A DNA stretch of 24,078 nucleotides from Euryarchaeota archaeon UBA561 (lineage in GTDB: Archaea; Thermoplasmatota; Poseidoniia; Poseidoniales; Poseidoniaceae): positions 977 to 25,054 of the forward strand of contig DANX01000028.1 in NCBI GenBank assembly GCA_002502295.1, in the 5' to 3' direction. Below, in pieces: positions 5,811 through 11,401 of the stretch; within the stretch, counting starts at the first letter, position 1; each line of letters opens with the position of its first letter. The notes under the pieces are model-generated. The model was given only the letters and a program-made list of their open reading frames with translations, made no database searches and was not told the origin of the DNA. Made by a program: the position numbers and the translations under genes.

Positions 5811-8093
5811 TCATACCTTCTGCCAATCGTTCCCGTTCCACCAAAGGTTGGTGCCGTCGCTCATGATTCTCCATGTGTGGCCCGTTTCATCGGTCCACTG
5901 GTTCACCACGGTGGGCTCCTCAACAACCGCAAGCGGCGCAGCGACCGATTCGGTGGTGGCCACGGATTGAACGGTTTCCGTTGCCGCAGGCTGAGCGCTC
6001 ATGTCCGGCATTCCCAACGGCATACTGGCGGCTGCGAAATCCTTGGCCACGTCGTCCTCTTCACCCATGCGCTTGCGCAGAACAACGACCACGACGGCGG
6101 TGATGACGATCATCGCAAGACCGATTCCCACCATCATTCGTTGTTGGGCAGCTGCCTCTTCCGCTTCCTCAGCTTGTTTGGCTTCAAGGATGGCTTGTTC
6201 GTTGTCGCCCATTCCATCACCGTCAGAATCGGCCGTTTCGGTGGCGTCGTTCGGGAAAGCATCGGCGTTGTTGCCAACGCCATCGCCGTCGCTGTCGAAC
6301 CATTCAGTGGAGTCTGCGGGGAACACATCTGCCTCGGTTCCGTTGGGATTGTCGCCGTACCCGTCGTTGTCAGCGTCGGCCCACTGGGTGGCGTCGTTCG
6401 TGAACAGATCGGCGTTGTTGCCTTGTGGACTGTCGCCGTAGCCATCGCCGTCTGCATCGCTGCTCTGTGTCGCATCCTCGGGGAAATCATCGATGTTATC
6501 ACCCACCCCATCACCGTCGGCGTCCATGGATTCTGTGGCGTCGTTGGGGAAGGCATCAGCGTTGTCGCCCACGCCGTCGCCGTCGCTGTCAAGTGTTTCA
6601 TTGGCATCGTTGGGGAAGGCGTCAGCGTTGTCGCCCACGCCATCGCCGTCCAAGTCGGCGATTTCTGTGGCGTCGTTGGGCGCCCAATCTGCGTTGTCTC
6701 CGACGCCATCGCCATCGCTGTCGTCGGTTTCGGAGGCGTCGTCAGGAAAGGCATCGGCGTTATCGCCCACGCCATCGCCGTCTGAATCGGTCCATTCATA
6801 GGGGTCGCTTGGGAAGGCGTCAGGGTTGTTTCCAGAGGCGTTGTCACCGTACCCATCACCGTCGCCGTCCGTGGTTTGGGTGGGGTCGTTATCGAACGCA
6901 TCGGCGTTATCGCCCACACCGTCATCATCGCTGTCGGCGGTTTCAAAGGGGTCGTTGGGGAAGACGTCAGCGTTGTCTCCGACGCCGTCGTTGTCGCTGT
7001 CGAGGGTTTCAGTTGCATCGTCGGGGAAGACGTCAGCGTTATCGCCCACGCCATCACCGTCCGTGTCGGCCCATTCACTGGCATCGTTGGGGAAGACGTC
7101 AGCGTTGTTGCCCGAGGCGTTATCGCCGTAACCGTCGCCGTCGGAATCCGTGGTTTGTGTGGCGTCGTCATCGAACGCATCGGCGTTGTCACCGACCCCA
7201 TCACCGTCGGTGTCAGCCCATTCACTGGCGTCGCCGGGGAAGGCGTCGCTTTGGTCGCCATACCCGTCGCCATCAGCGTCGTAATCAATGATTTCGACCG
7301 TGTTGGTGGAGGTGACCTTGCTCCCATCATCGGTTCCATCGCTTGGAGTGACCGTCATGGTCCAGAGGTCTCCAATGGCGGTGGCGGCCTGGTCCAGAAC
7401 GATCTGATCGTCGTATTGTGTGATGGCCGTGCCGCCGTTGAGCCATTGAATCTGCGTTCCCGATTCGAGGTCACCGTCAGGGTCGTTGTAGTCGTAAACA
7501 GCGTGCAAGTTAACGTCGTAGTAGGCTTGTGTGATGGCCGTGCTTTGGCCAGCAGGTTGGTCGCTGATGTGGACATTGTTGGCCGTCGGAGCCGTGTTGG
7601 TCGGGCCCGGTTCTGGAACCGTCACGGAGGATGTGGTCCACGCGTCACCCGAGCTAGCACTGTTTCCGTTGGCGGTTAAGACCGCAATGTCCACGCTTAC
7701 GGCTCCACTACCGGCAGCAGGAGCAGTCCAATCAAAGGCCCAAGAGCGGTAGGAATTGGTGGTGTGGGTGGCGGAGAGCCCTGAACCGTCAACCTTCACG
7801 GCCATGATGCCTATGCCAGGGGCTGAAAGGCTGCCCTTGTCAACCACGACGTTGAATCCGCCGTTGTTTCCCGAAACTCCACCGGAAACAGAGATTTGGA
7901 TGCTGTAGGTTTGCTGACCGTTGTAGGTGGTGGGGAAATTTTGGCTGATGGTCGGTGTGGACCCACCGGAATGGCAGGAGCAGCCGCTGCTGGCTTGGTT
8001 GTGCATGCCGTTTGAACTGCCTTCAATGACCGGCAACATCACCAGTAAAAAGCCGGTAAGGAGGAGGGCAAAGCCTCTGGCTGGAGGGAGCAT
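5811..8093 (-). CDS. Membrane-anchored surface protein: CxCH motif, Reeler-like domain, 16 TSP3 repeats
   Basis: This 760-aa protein has a signal peptide at residues 1-25 (FALLLTGFLLVMLPVIEG). A GCSCHSGG motif follows (C38, C40, H41), reminiscent of the CxxCH that heads Reeler-like 'choice-of-anchor V' domains. That domain spans about 44-157 (SWAFDWTAPAAGSGAVSVDIA is typical). An Ig/cadherin-like segment covers about 160-270. Sixteen thrombospondin type 3 units (DSDGDGVGDNADAFPNDATE type, 22 or 27 residues) span about 272-631 and are expected to bind many Ca2+. A short Ala/Glu helix, a transmembrane helix (about 654-672, ending RKR) and a cytosolic tail come last. The tail closes with a WxxxxGxxWWNGxxW module. 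The stop-transfer RKR suggests repeats outside and tail inside. The start is set by the signal peptide and a TATA box about 25 nt upstream. The role (adhesion, Ca2+-dependent surface structure) is inferred. Confidence 0.9.
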   Translation of the reverse strand: MLPPARGFALLLTGFLLVMLPVIEGSSNGMHNQASSGCSCHSGGSTPTISQNFPTTYNGQQTYSIQISVSGGVSGNNGGFNVVVDKGSLSAPGIGIMAVKVDGSGLSATHTTNSYRSWAFDWTAPAAGSGAVSVDIAVLTANGNSASSGDAWTTSSVTVPEPGPTNTAPTANNVHISDQPAGQSTAITQAYYDVNLHAVYDYNDPDGDLESGTQIQWLNGGTAITQYDDQIVLDQAATAIGDLWTMTVTPSDGTDDGSKVTSTNTVEIIDYDADGDGYGDQSDAFPGDASEWADTDGDGVGDNADAFDDDATQTTDSDGDGYGDNASGNNADVFPNDASEWADTDGDGVGDNADVFPDDATETLDSDNDGVGDNADVFPNDPFETADSDDDGVGDNADAFDNDPTQTTDGDGDGYGDNASGNNPDAFPSDPYEWTDSDGDGVGDNADAFPDDASETDDSDGDGVGDNADWAPNDATEIADLDGDGVGDNADAFPNDANETLDSDGDGVGDNADAFPNDATESMDADGDGVGDNIDDFPEDATQSSDADGDGYGDSPQGNNADLFTNDATQWADADNDGYGDNPNGTEADVFPADSTEWFDSDGDGVGNNADAFPNDATETADSDGDGMGDNEQAILEAKQAEEAEEAAAQQRMMVGIGLAMIVITAVVVVVLRKRMGEEDDVAKDFAAASMPLGMPDMSAQPAATETVQSVATTESVAAPLAVVEEPTVVNQWTDETGHTWRIMSDGTNLWWNGNDWQKV
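6201..7280 (-). repeat. TSP3 tandem repeat tract (66/81-bp units)
   Basis: Sixteen consecutive DxDxDGxGD units encode the calcium-binding stalk. Twelve belong to the 22-residue class (66 bp), counting the partial last unit, and four (units 3, 7, 13 and 14) carry a 5-residue insertion (SGNNA-like), making 81 bp. Codon-level conservation is high, which opens long false frames on both strands. Confidence 0.92.
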
Positions 8094-8115
8094 ATGGTTT
8101 CGGTTTGTTACTTTC

Positions 8116-8121
8116 TTATAA
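8116..8121 (-). promoter_or_regulatory. TATA box of the TSP3-Rieske operon
   Basis: TTATAA is centred about 25 nt upstream of the ATG at 8093 on the minus strand. No SD sits in front of that ATG. As with the FAS1 and TPR genes, the spacing implies a leaderless mRNA. Confidence 0.6.
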
Positions 8122-8184
8122 CAAAAGTGGTTTCTGGTTTCAGTAGACGCCCTGCGAAACGGTTTATCTTGGGCCGCGGCGCGA

Positions 8185-8191
8185 TTAAATA
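8185..8191 (+). promoter_or_regulatory. TATA box of the ribosomal stalk operon
   Basis: TTAAATA lies 56 nt before the L11-like ATG at 8244. Transcription would start near 8213-8217, leaving a leader of about 30 nt that contains the SD site at 8228-8235. The promoter is immediately upstream of the shortened L11 gene. This indicates that the gene really starts here rather than having lost a 5' part to a nearby frameshift. Confidence 0.5.
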
Positions 8192-8227
8192 GGGGAGTTT
8201 GGTCGGGAGGCTTACCTACGTTTGTGA

Positions 8228-8235
8228 GGGAGGAG
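8228..8235 (+). promoter_or_regulatory. Shine-Dalgarno site deciding the L11-like start
   Basis: GGGAGGAG lies 8 nt before the ATG at 8244 and favours that start over an in-frame TTG at 8199. The TTG has no SD and would lie upstream of the predicted transcription start. Confidence 0.65.
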
Positions 8236-8243
8236 TCACTACA

Positions 8244-8525
8244 ATGCCAAAGCCATGGACCTCAAAGCTCATCATCAAAGCCTTGGGAGTTCAGAAGTGC
8301 AACGGCAGTATGGACGCCGCTGTTGAGGACCTGCCCCTCGAAAAGGCCATGGAAGTGGCCCGTGAGAAAGCAGGACTTGGACACTTGACCGGTGCTGACC
8401 TGAAGGCGCAAACCCGTGAGGTCATTGGAACCTGCGTGTCAATGCGTGTGAAGGTTGACGGTCATTGGGCAAATGAAGCCCTCGAAATCATTGCAAAAGG
8501 AGAATGGGACGAGCGCTTTAATTGA
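8244..8525 (+). CDS. rpl11: Ribosomal protein uL11, C-terminal domain only
   Basis: The 93-aa product aligns by eye with the C-terminal, rRNA-binding half of archaeal L11. TSKLIIKALGVQK corresponds to the TsaLikkelGi region. LPLEKAMEVAREK and DLKAQTREVIGTCVSMRVKV match the conserved helix and the GTCxSMGV signature, and the end WDERF matches the archaeal YDELF-like end. Archaeal L11 is normally about 155-165 aa. Here the N-terminal domain (about 65-70 residues, including the PPLGPxLG segment that contacts elongation factors) is absent. Nothing resembling it is visible in any frame in the 150 bp upstream. First gene of the cluster L11-L1-P0-P1, 56 nt before uL1. Family assignment is strong from sequence and context. 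Whether a full-length L11 exists elsewhere in the genome cannot be seen. Confidence 0.85.
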   Translation: MPKPWTSKLIIKALGVQKCNGSMDAAVEDLPLEKAMEVAREKAGLGHLTGADLKAQTREVIGTCVSMRVKVDGHWANEALEIIAKGEWDERFN

Positions 8526-8568
8526 ACACTCACGAACCGCGGAAGAGGTTTCGGCCTCGCCGACCGCA

Positions 8569-8575
8569 GAGGTGA
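8569..8575 (+). promoter_or_regulatory. Shine-Dalgarno site of uL1
   Basis: GAGGTGA, a full complement to the 16S tail, is 6 nt before the ATG at 8582. The same heptamer precedes uL10 and P1, showing SD-led translation inside this operon. Confidence 0.75.
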
Positions 8576-8581
8576 ATCAAC

Positions 8582-9226
8582 ATGGAAGAAAAAATCAGTG
8601 AAGCCATCAAAGCCGCCATCGAAGCGGCTCCTGAGCGAAAGTTTGTCGAATCTGTGGACATTTCGTTCACCATCAAAGACGTTGACTTGAAGAACCCAAA
8701 CAACCGTATCAAGGAAGAGATCCGTCTCCCCTCCGGTCGTGGTCGGGAACTCAAAGTCGCCATGTTTGCTGCCGGTGAAGCCGCCACCAAAGCCAAGGCC
8801 GCTGGACTGGCCGTGTTCTCCCCGCAAGACATCGAAGACTTCGGGGGCAAGAAAGGGCGAGCCAAGAAGGTCGCCAATGAATACGACTTCTTCCTCTCTG
8901 AGGTTCCTCACATGGGGCTCATTGGTCGCTACCTCGGTGTTGTTCTTGGTCCACGTGGCAAGATGCCCCGTCCCGTTCCTCCTACGCTTGATCCCGCTGT
9001 TCTCGCCGCGGGTCTCGCAAGCACCGTTGTGGTCAAGTCCGGCGACCGAATGAGCTTCCACGTTTCCTTTGGAACGGTCAAGCAATCCCACGACGAACTT
9101 CTGGCCAACGCCATGGAAGTGTACAACCGTGTCACGAACAAACTTGAGCGTGGCATTGGCAACGTGCGTTCCATGTTCATCAAGACCTCAATGGGTCCAT
9201 CACAACGCATCGAGGTGATCAATTGA
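8582..9226 (+). CDS. rpl1: Ribosomal protein uL1
   Basis: This 214-aa protein has normal length for archaeal L1 (about 210-220). It forms the L1 stalk of the 50S subunit at the E-site and in many prokaryotes represses its own operon by binding mRNA. Typical segments are RKFVESVDISFTIKDVDLK near the start, then FFLSEVPHMGLIGRYLGVVLGPRGKMPRPVPP around residues 101-132 (the LGPRGKMP signature), and FHVSFG plus VRSMFIKTSMGPSQRIE at the end. It overlaps the TTG start of uL10 by 4 nt (TTGA), suggesting translational coupling. Confidence 0.97.
   Translation: MEEKISEAIKAAIEAAPERKFVESVDISFTIKDVDLKNPNNRIKEEIRLPSGRGRELKVAMFAAGEAATKAKAAGLAVFSPQDIEDFGGKKGRAKKVANEYDFFLSEVPHMGLIGRYLGVVLGPRGKMPRPVPPTLDPAVLAAGLASTVVVKSGDRMSFHVSFGTVKQSHDELLANAMEVYNRVTNKLERGIGNVRSMFIKTSMGPSQRIEVIN
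9212..9218 (+). promoter_or_regulatory. Shine-Dalgarno site deciding the TTG start of uL10
   Basis: GAGGTGA lies 4 nt before the TTG at 9223, inside the last codons of uL1. It supports the rare TTG start overlapping the uL1 stop as TTGA. No in-frame ATG or GTG comparably close to the family N-terminus is preceded by an SD. Confidence 0.7.
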
Positions 9227-10239
9227 TTCCAAAGGTCGTCTCATGGAAGAAGGACACCGTTTCTGACCTTCACACCTTGTTGACGGGTGGCGAAACCCTC
9301 GCCGTCATCGACATCCACGGCGTGCCGGCCTCCGCTATGTTCGGCATGCGTGCTGAACTTCGTTCCTCGATGAAGATTCAAGTGGCCAAGAAGCGCCTCA
9401 TGAAGATTGCATGGGAGCGCGCCGGCTACGACCTCGCTGACCTGGAGAACCTCTACGCTTCAGCCGTTCAGCCTGCCCTTGTTTCCTCGGCCAGCCTCAA
9501 CTCGTTTGAGATGTTCACGGAACTCAAGAAGACCGAAGCCGGTCGTGCCGCCAAACCCGGCGACATCGCTCCTCACCAAATCGTGGTCGAAAAGCAAGAC
9601 ACCGGCATGCCCCCCGGTCCCATCGTTGGTGACCTAAACTCCGTTGGTATTCCTGCAAAGATCATGGGCGGAAGCGTCCAGATTCAGAAGCGCACCGTCA
9701 TTCTTGAAGAAGGCGAAGTGTTTGAAGGCGAACTCGGTATGATGCTCTCAAAGATTGGCATCAACCCCATGGTCACGGGGCTCCGCTTGTGCGGAACCCT
9801 CGAAGGTGGCACACTCTTTGAGCCGTCCACCCTCGACATTGACTTTGAGCAATTTGAGCAGGACCTCATCAGCGTGGCTGCTGGCGGATTCAACCTCGCC
9901 TGCAACATTACGTGGTTCACCACGCAAACCATGCCTACACTCCTTGCCAAGGCCAGCGGAGAAGCGCTGGCTGTTGCATTGGAAGCAGCGATCGCTACGG
10001 CGGATACGCTGCCACATCTGGTGGCTCGAGCCCACGCCAGCGCCCTCGGCGTTGCTGGCACGCTAAGCCCCGACGCACTCGACGACGAACTGGCTGCCAT
10101 GATGGGCGCCGCTGCATCCGCAGCCGCCTCCGCGGCCGCCGTCGACACGAGCGCTTCTGAAGCCCCAGCCGAGGTTGAAGAAGAGGAAGAAGAGGAAGAA
10201 GAGGCCGGATTTGACGGTCTTGGAAGCCTGTTCGGCTGA
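9223..10239 (+). CDS. rplP0: Ribosomal protein uL10 (P0), acidic stalk base
   Basis: This 338-aa protein binds 23S rRNA next to L11 and carries the P1/L12 dimers that recruit elongation factors. The N-terminal RNA-binding domain includes VVSWKKDTVSDLHTLL, the usual K-L-M-K region (VAKKRLMKIAWERAG) and GPIVGDLNSVGIPAKI. The long central helical spine (about 235-290) is where P1 dimers dock. It ends in an Ala-rich hinge, a Glu tract and AGFDGLGSLFG, a tail shared with the downstream P1. The start is TTG (see the SD at 9212). It overlaps uL1 by 4 nt and is followed 29 nt later by P1. Length and layout are normal for archaeal P0. Confidence 0.96.
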   Translation: MIPKVVSWKKDTVSDLHTLLTGGETLAVIDIHGVPASAMFGMRAELRSSMKIQVAKKRLMKIAWERAGYDLADLENLYASAVQPALVSSASLNSFEMFTELKKTEAGRAAKPGDIAPHQIVVEKQDTGMPPGPIVGDLNSVGIPAKIMGGSVQIQKRTVILEEGEVFEGELGMMLSKIGINPMVTGLRLCGTLEGGTLFEPSTLDIDFEQFEQDLISVAAGGFNLACNITWFTTQTMPTLLAKASGEALAVALEAAIATADTLPHLVARAHASALGVAGTLSPDALDDELAAMMGAAASAAASAAAVDTSASEAPAEVEEEEEEEEEAGFDGLGSLFG

Positions 10240-10255
10240 ACAAACAAAAAACACT

Positions 10256-10262
10256 GAGGTGA
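10256..10262 (+). promoter_or_regulatory. Shine-Dalgarno site of P1
   Basis: GAGGTGA lies 6 nt before the ATG at 10269 in the short A-rich P0-P1 spacer. Confidence 0.75.
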
Positions 10263-10268
10263 AAAAAC

Positions 10269-10568
10269 ATGGAATACGTATACGCTGCTATGCTGTTGCA
10301 CGCTGCTGAAAAAGAGATTGATGAGAAGTCGGTGAAGGCTGTCCTGAAGGGCGCTGGCGTCGACGCTGACGCTGCTCGAGTGAAGGCCCTGGTGGCCTCC
10401 CTCGCTGGCGTTGACATCGCTGATGCCATGACCCAAGCCGTTGCTGCACCCGCTGCAGCTGCTGCCCCTGCCGCCGCTGGCGGTGCTGACGCCCCTGCCC
10501 CTGTTGAAGAGGAAGAGGAAGAAGAAGAGGAAGCAGGCTTCGACGGTCTTGGCTCGCTCTTTGGTTGA
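10269..10568 (+). CDS. rpl12: Ribosomal protein P1 (archaeal L12)
   Basis: This 99-aa stalk protein dimerises through its N-terminal helices and binds the P0 spine. Its mobile C-terminal tail contacts translation factors. The start MEYVYAAMLLHAAEKEID is the archaeal P1 signature. Helices run to about residue 58, followed by an Ala/Pro-rich hinge (about 59-78), a run of Glu, and AGFDGLGSLFG, the same ending as P0. Length is typical (95-110). Last clear member of the stalk operon. Confidence 0.97.
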   Translation: MEYVYAAMLLHAAEKEIDEKSVKAVLKGAGVDADAARVKALVASLAGVDIADAMTQAVAAPAAAAAPAAAGGADAPAPVEEEEEEEEEAGFDGLGSLFG

Positions 10569-10777
10569 GCAAGGTCCGATCGCTGCCGAATCGCACGCCG
10601 GCTTCGACCGGTTTTCGTGTGAGCGCGGCCTGTCCATCGGTCTTTGTCCACGGGAACACCTCGCCCACTCGGGCGATGACCGTGAAAGCGCCGCAATCGC
10701 ACGCACGAATTCTCCAAACCGCTGAGCGAAAGCCAGGTCATGAAAGGGTTCATCCCTTGACCACACCTCGAACGCTC
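10569..10777 (+). other. Spacer between P1 and the 176-aa gene
   Basis: This 209-bp stretch has no terminator-like T-tract and no clear TATA box. It is open in the frame of the downstream gene, so it may be untranslated leader or an N-terminal extension. No RNA gene seen. Confidence 0.4.
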
Positions 10778-11308
10778 ATGGTCAGGAAAGCAACGCTCGA
10801 CCTTGAGGTTAGCGTTTCAAGCATCCAGGCCATCCGATTGTTTCGCGAACTGGCTGAAGAAGCCGGTTGGGCGCTCCAACGGCATGAAGGCTCTCGCCTC
10901 GTCGATCGTTTCGCTATCATCATGCCGATGGCTCAGTCGGCTCGCACCCTTGGACTCAAGGTGCTCGATGGGCCTATGCGTGGGATGGAACTGACGTGCT
11001 GGTCGGAAACTCGCGGTTCATCTGGAGCCGTCAACATCGCTTCTTGGCTGGTTCCTGGCGGTCATGACGGTGAATTGTTCCGAACGTTGGTTCAACACTG
11101 GGTTGCCCGAATGGACCGTTGCCCTTGGCGGTGGAGCTTCGGCGAACGTTCCAAAGTTGGCTACCTCTTGCCCGTTTGGAGGCAATCTCGCCGGCGTTTT
11201 TCAGACCTCGGTTTCAACACCAAAAAGGCCGGTTGGCCGGTCGAAATTCAGGGCCGTTGGCCAATGAAACAACCGAATGCACCGGTCTCTGACAACGAAG
11301 AGGAGTGA
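10778..11308 (+). CDS. Conserved-looking hypothetical protein, 176 aa
   Basis: Not recognised. From the ATG at 10778 the product is 176 aa, soluble, with no signal peptide, rich in Arg and Trp (10 Trp) and with an acidic end (SDNEEE). A basic amphipathic N-terminal part (VSSIQAIRLFRELAEEAGWALQ) looks like a beta strand plus helix. The frame is open upstream to a TTG at 10565 that overlaps the P1 stop as TTGA, but no SD precedes it. The extra 71 residues are Pro/Arg/Thr-rich and low in helix or strand character, so the shorter form is preferred. In-frame ATG at 10676 is an intermediate option. It is the last gene before a strong hairpin, in the same direction as the stalk operon, and may be co-transcribed with it. 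Confidence 0.6.
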   Translation: MVRKATLDLEVSVSSIQAIRLFRELAEEAGWALQRHEGSRLVDRFAIIMPMAQSARTLGLKVLDGPMRGMELTCWSETRGSSGAVNIASWLVPGGHDGELFRTLVQHWVARMDRCPWRWSFGERSKVGYLLPVWRQSRRRFSDLGFNTKKAGWPVEIQGRWPMKQPNAPVSDNEEE

Positions 11309-11315
11309 TGTCCCC

Positions 11316-11338
11316 CGCCTCCCCCTAAGGGGGAGGCG
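11316..11338 (+). terminator. GC-rich hairpin after the stalk operon
   Basis: CGCCTCCCCC-TAA-GGGGGAGGCG is a perfect 10-bp stem with a 3-nt loop. It starts 7 nt after the stop of the 176-aa gene and is followed by ATTTCATTAT. It resembles an intrinsic terminator with a weak T-rich tail. Archaeal termination usually depends more on T-tracts than on hairpins, so an RNA 3'-end stabiliser is the other reading. Confidence 0.6.
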
Positions 11339-11358
11339 ATTTCATTATCGGGTGGGGC

Positions 11359-11365
11359 TTTATAT
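11359..11365 (+). promoter_or_regulatory. TATA box of the giant surface-protein gene
   Basis: TTTATAT lies about 40 nt before the ATG at 11402, predicting a short leader of roughly 12-16 nt. AAGGTGG at 11391-11397 can act as the Shine-Dalgarno site. This gene therefore differs from the FAS1, TPR and TSP3 genes, which look leaderless. Confidence 0.5.
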
Positions 11366-11401
11366 CGGCCTCTCACGAGGGGCAACTCGCAAGGTGGCGT
11401 C

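Noticed and set aside
5778..7339. Long overlapping frames on both strands across the TSP3 tract (e.g. 335 aa plus, 401 aa minus, 288 aa plus)
   Set aside because: They arise from the 66/81-bp periodicity of the TSP3 repeats. Their products are low-complexity (Thr/Pro/Met or Arg/His runs), while the 760-aa frame has signal peptide, domains and membrane anchor.
8199..8243. TTG start extending the L11-like protein by 15 residues (with an EGG resembling the L11 N-terminus)
   Set aside because: It has no SD, lies upstream of the predicted transcription start, and is too short to supply the missing domain. The ATG at 8244 has a strong SD.
9684..10766. 360-aa and 252-aa minus-strand frames opposite P0 and P1
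   Set aside because: Ser/Ala/Arg-rich shadows of the Ala- and Glu-rich stalk proteins; nothing resembling a protein family.
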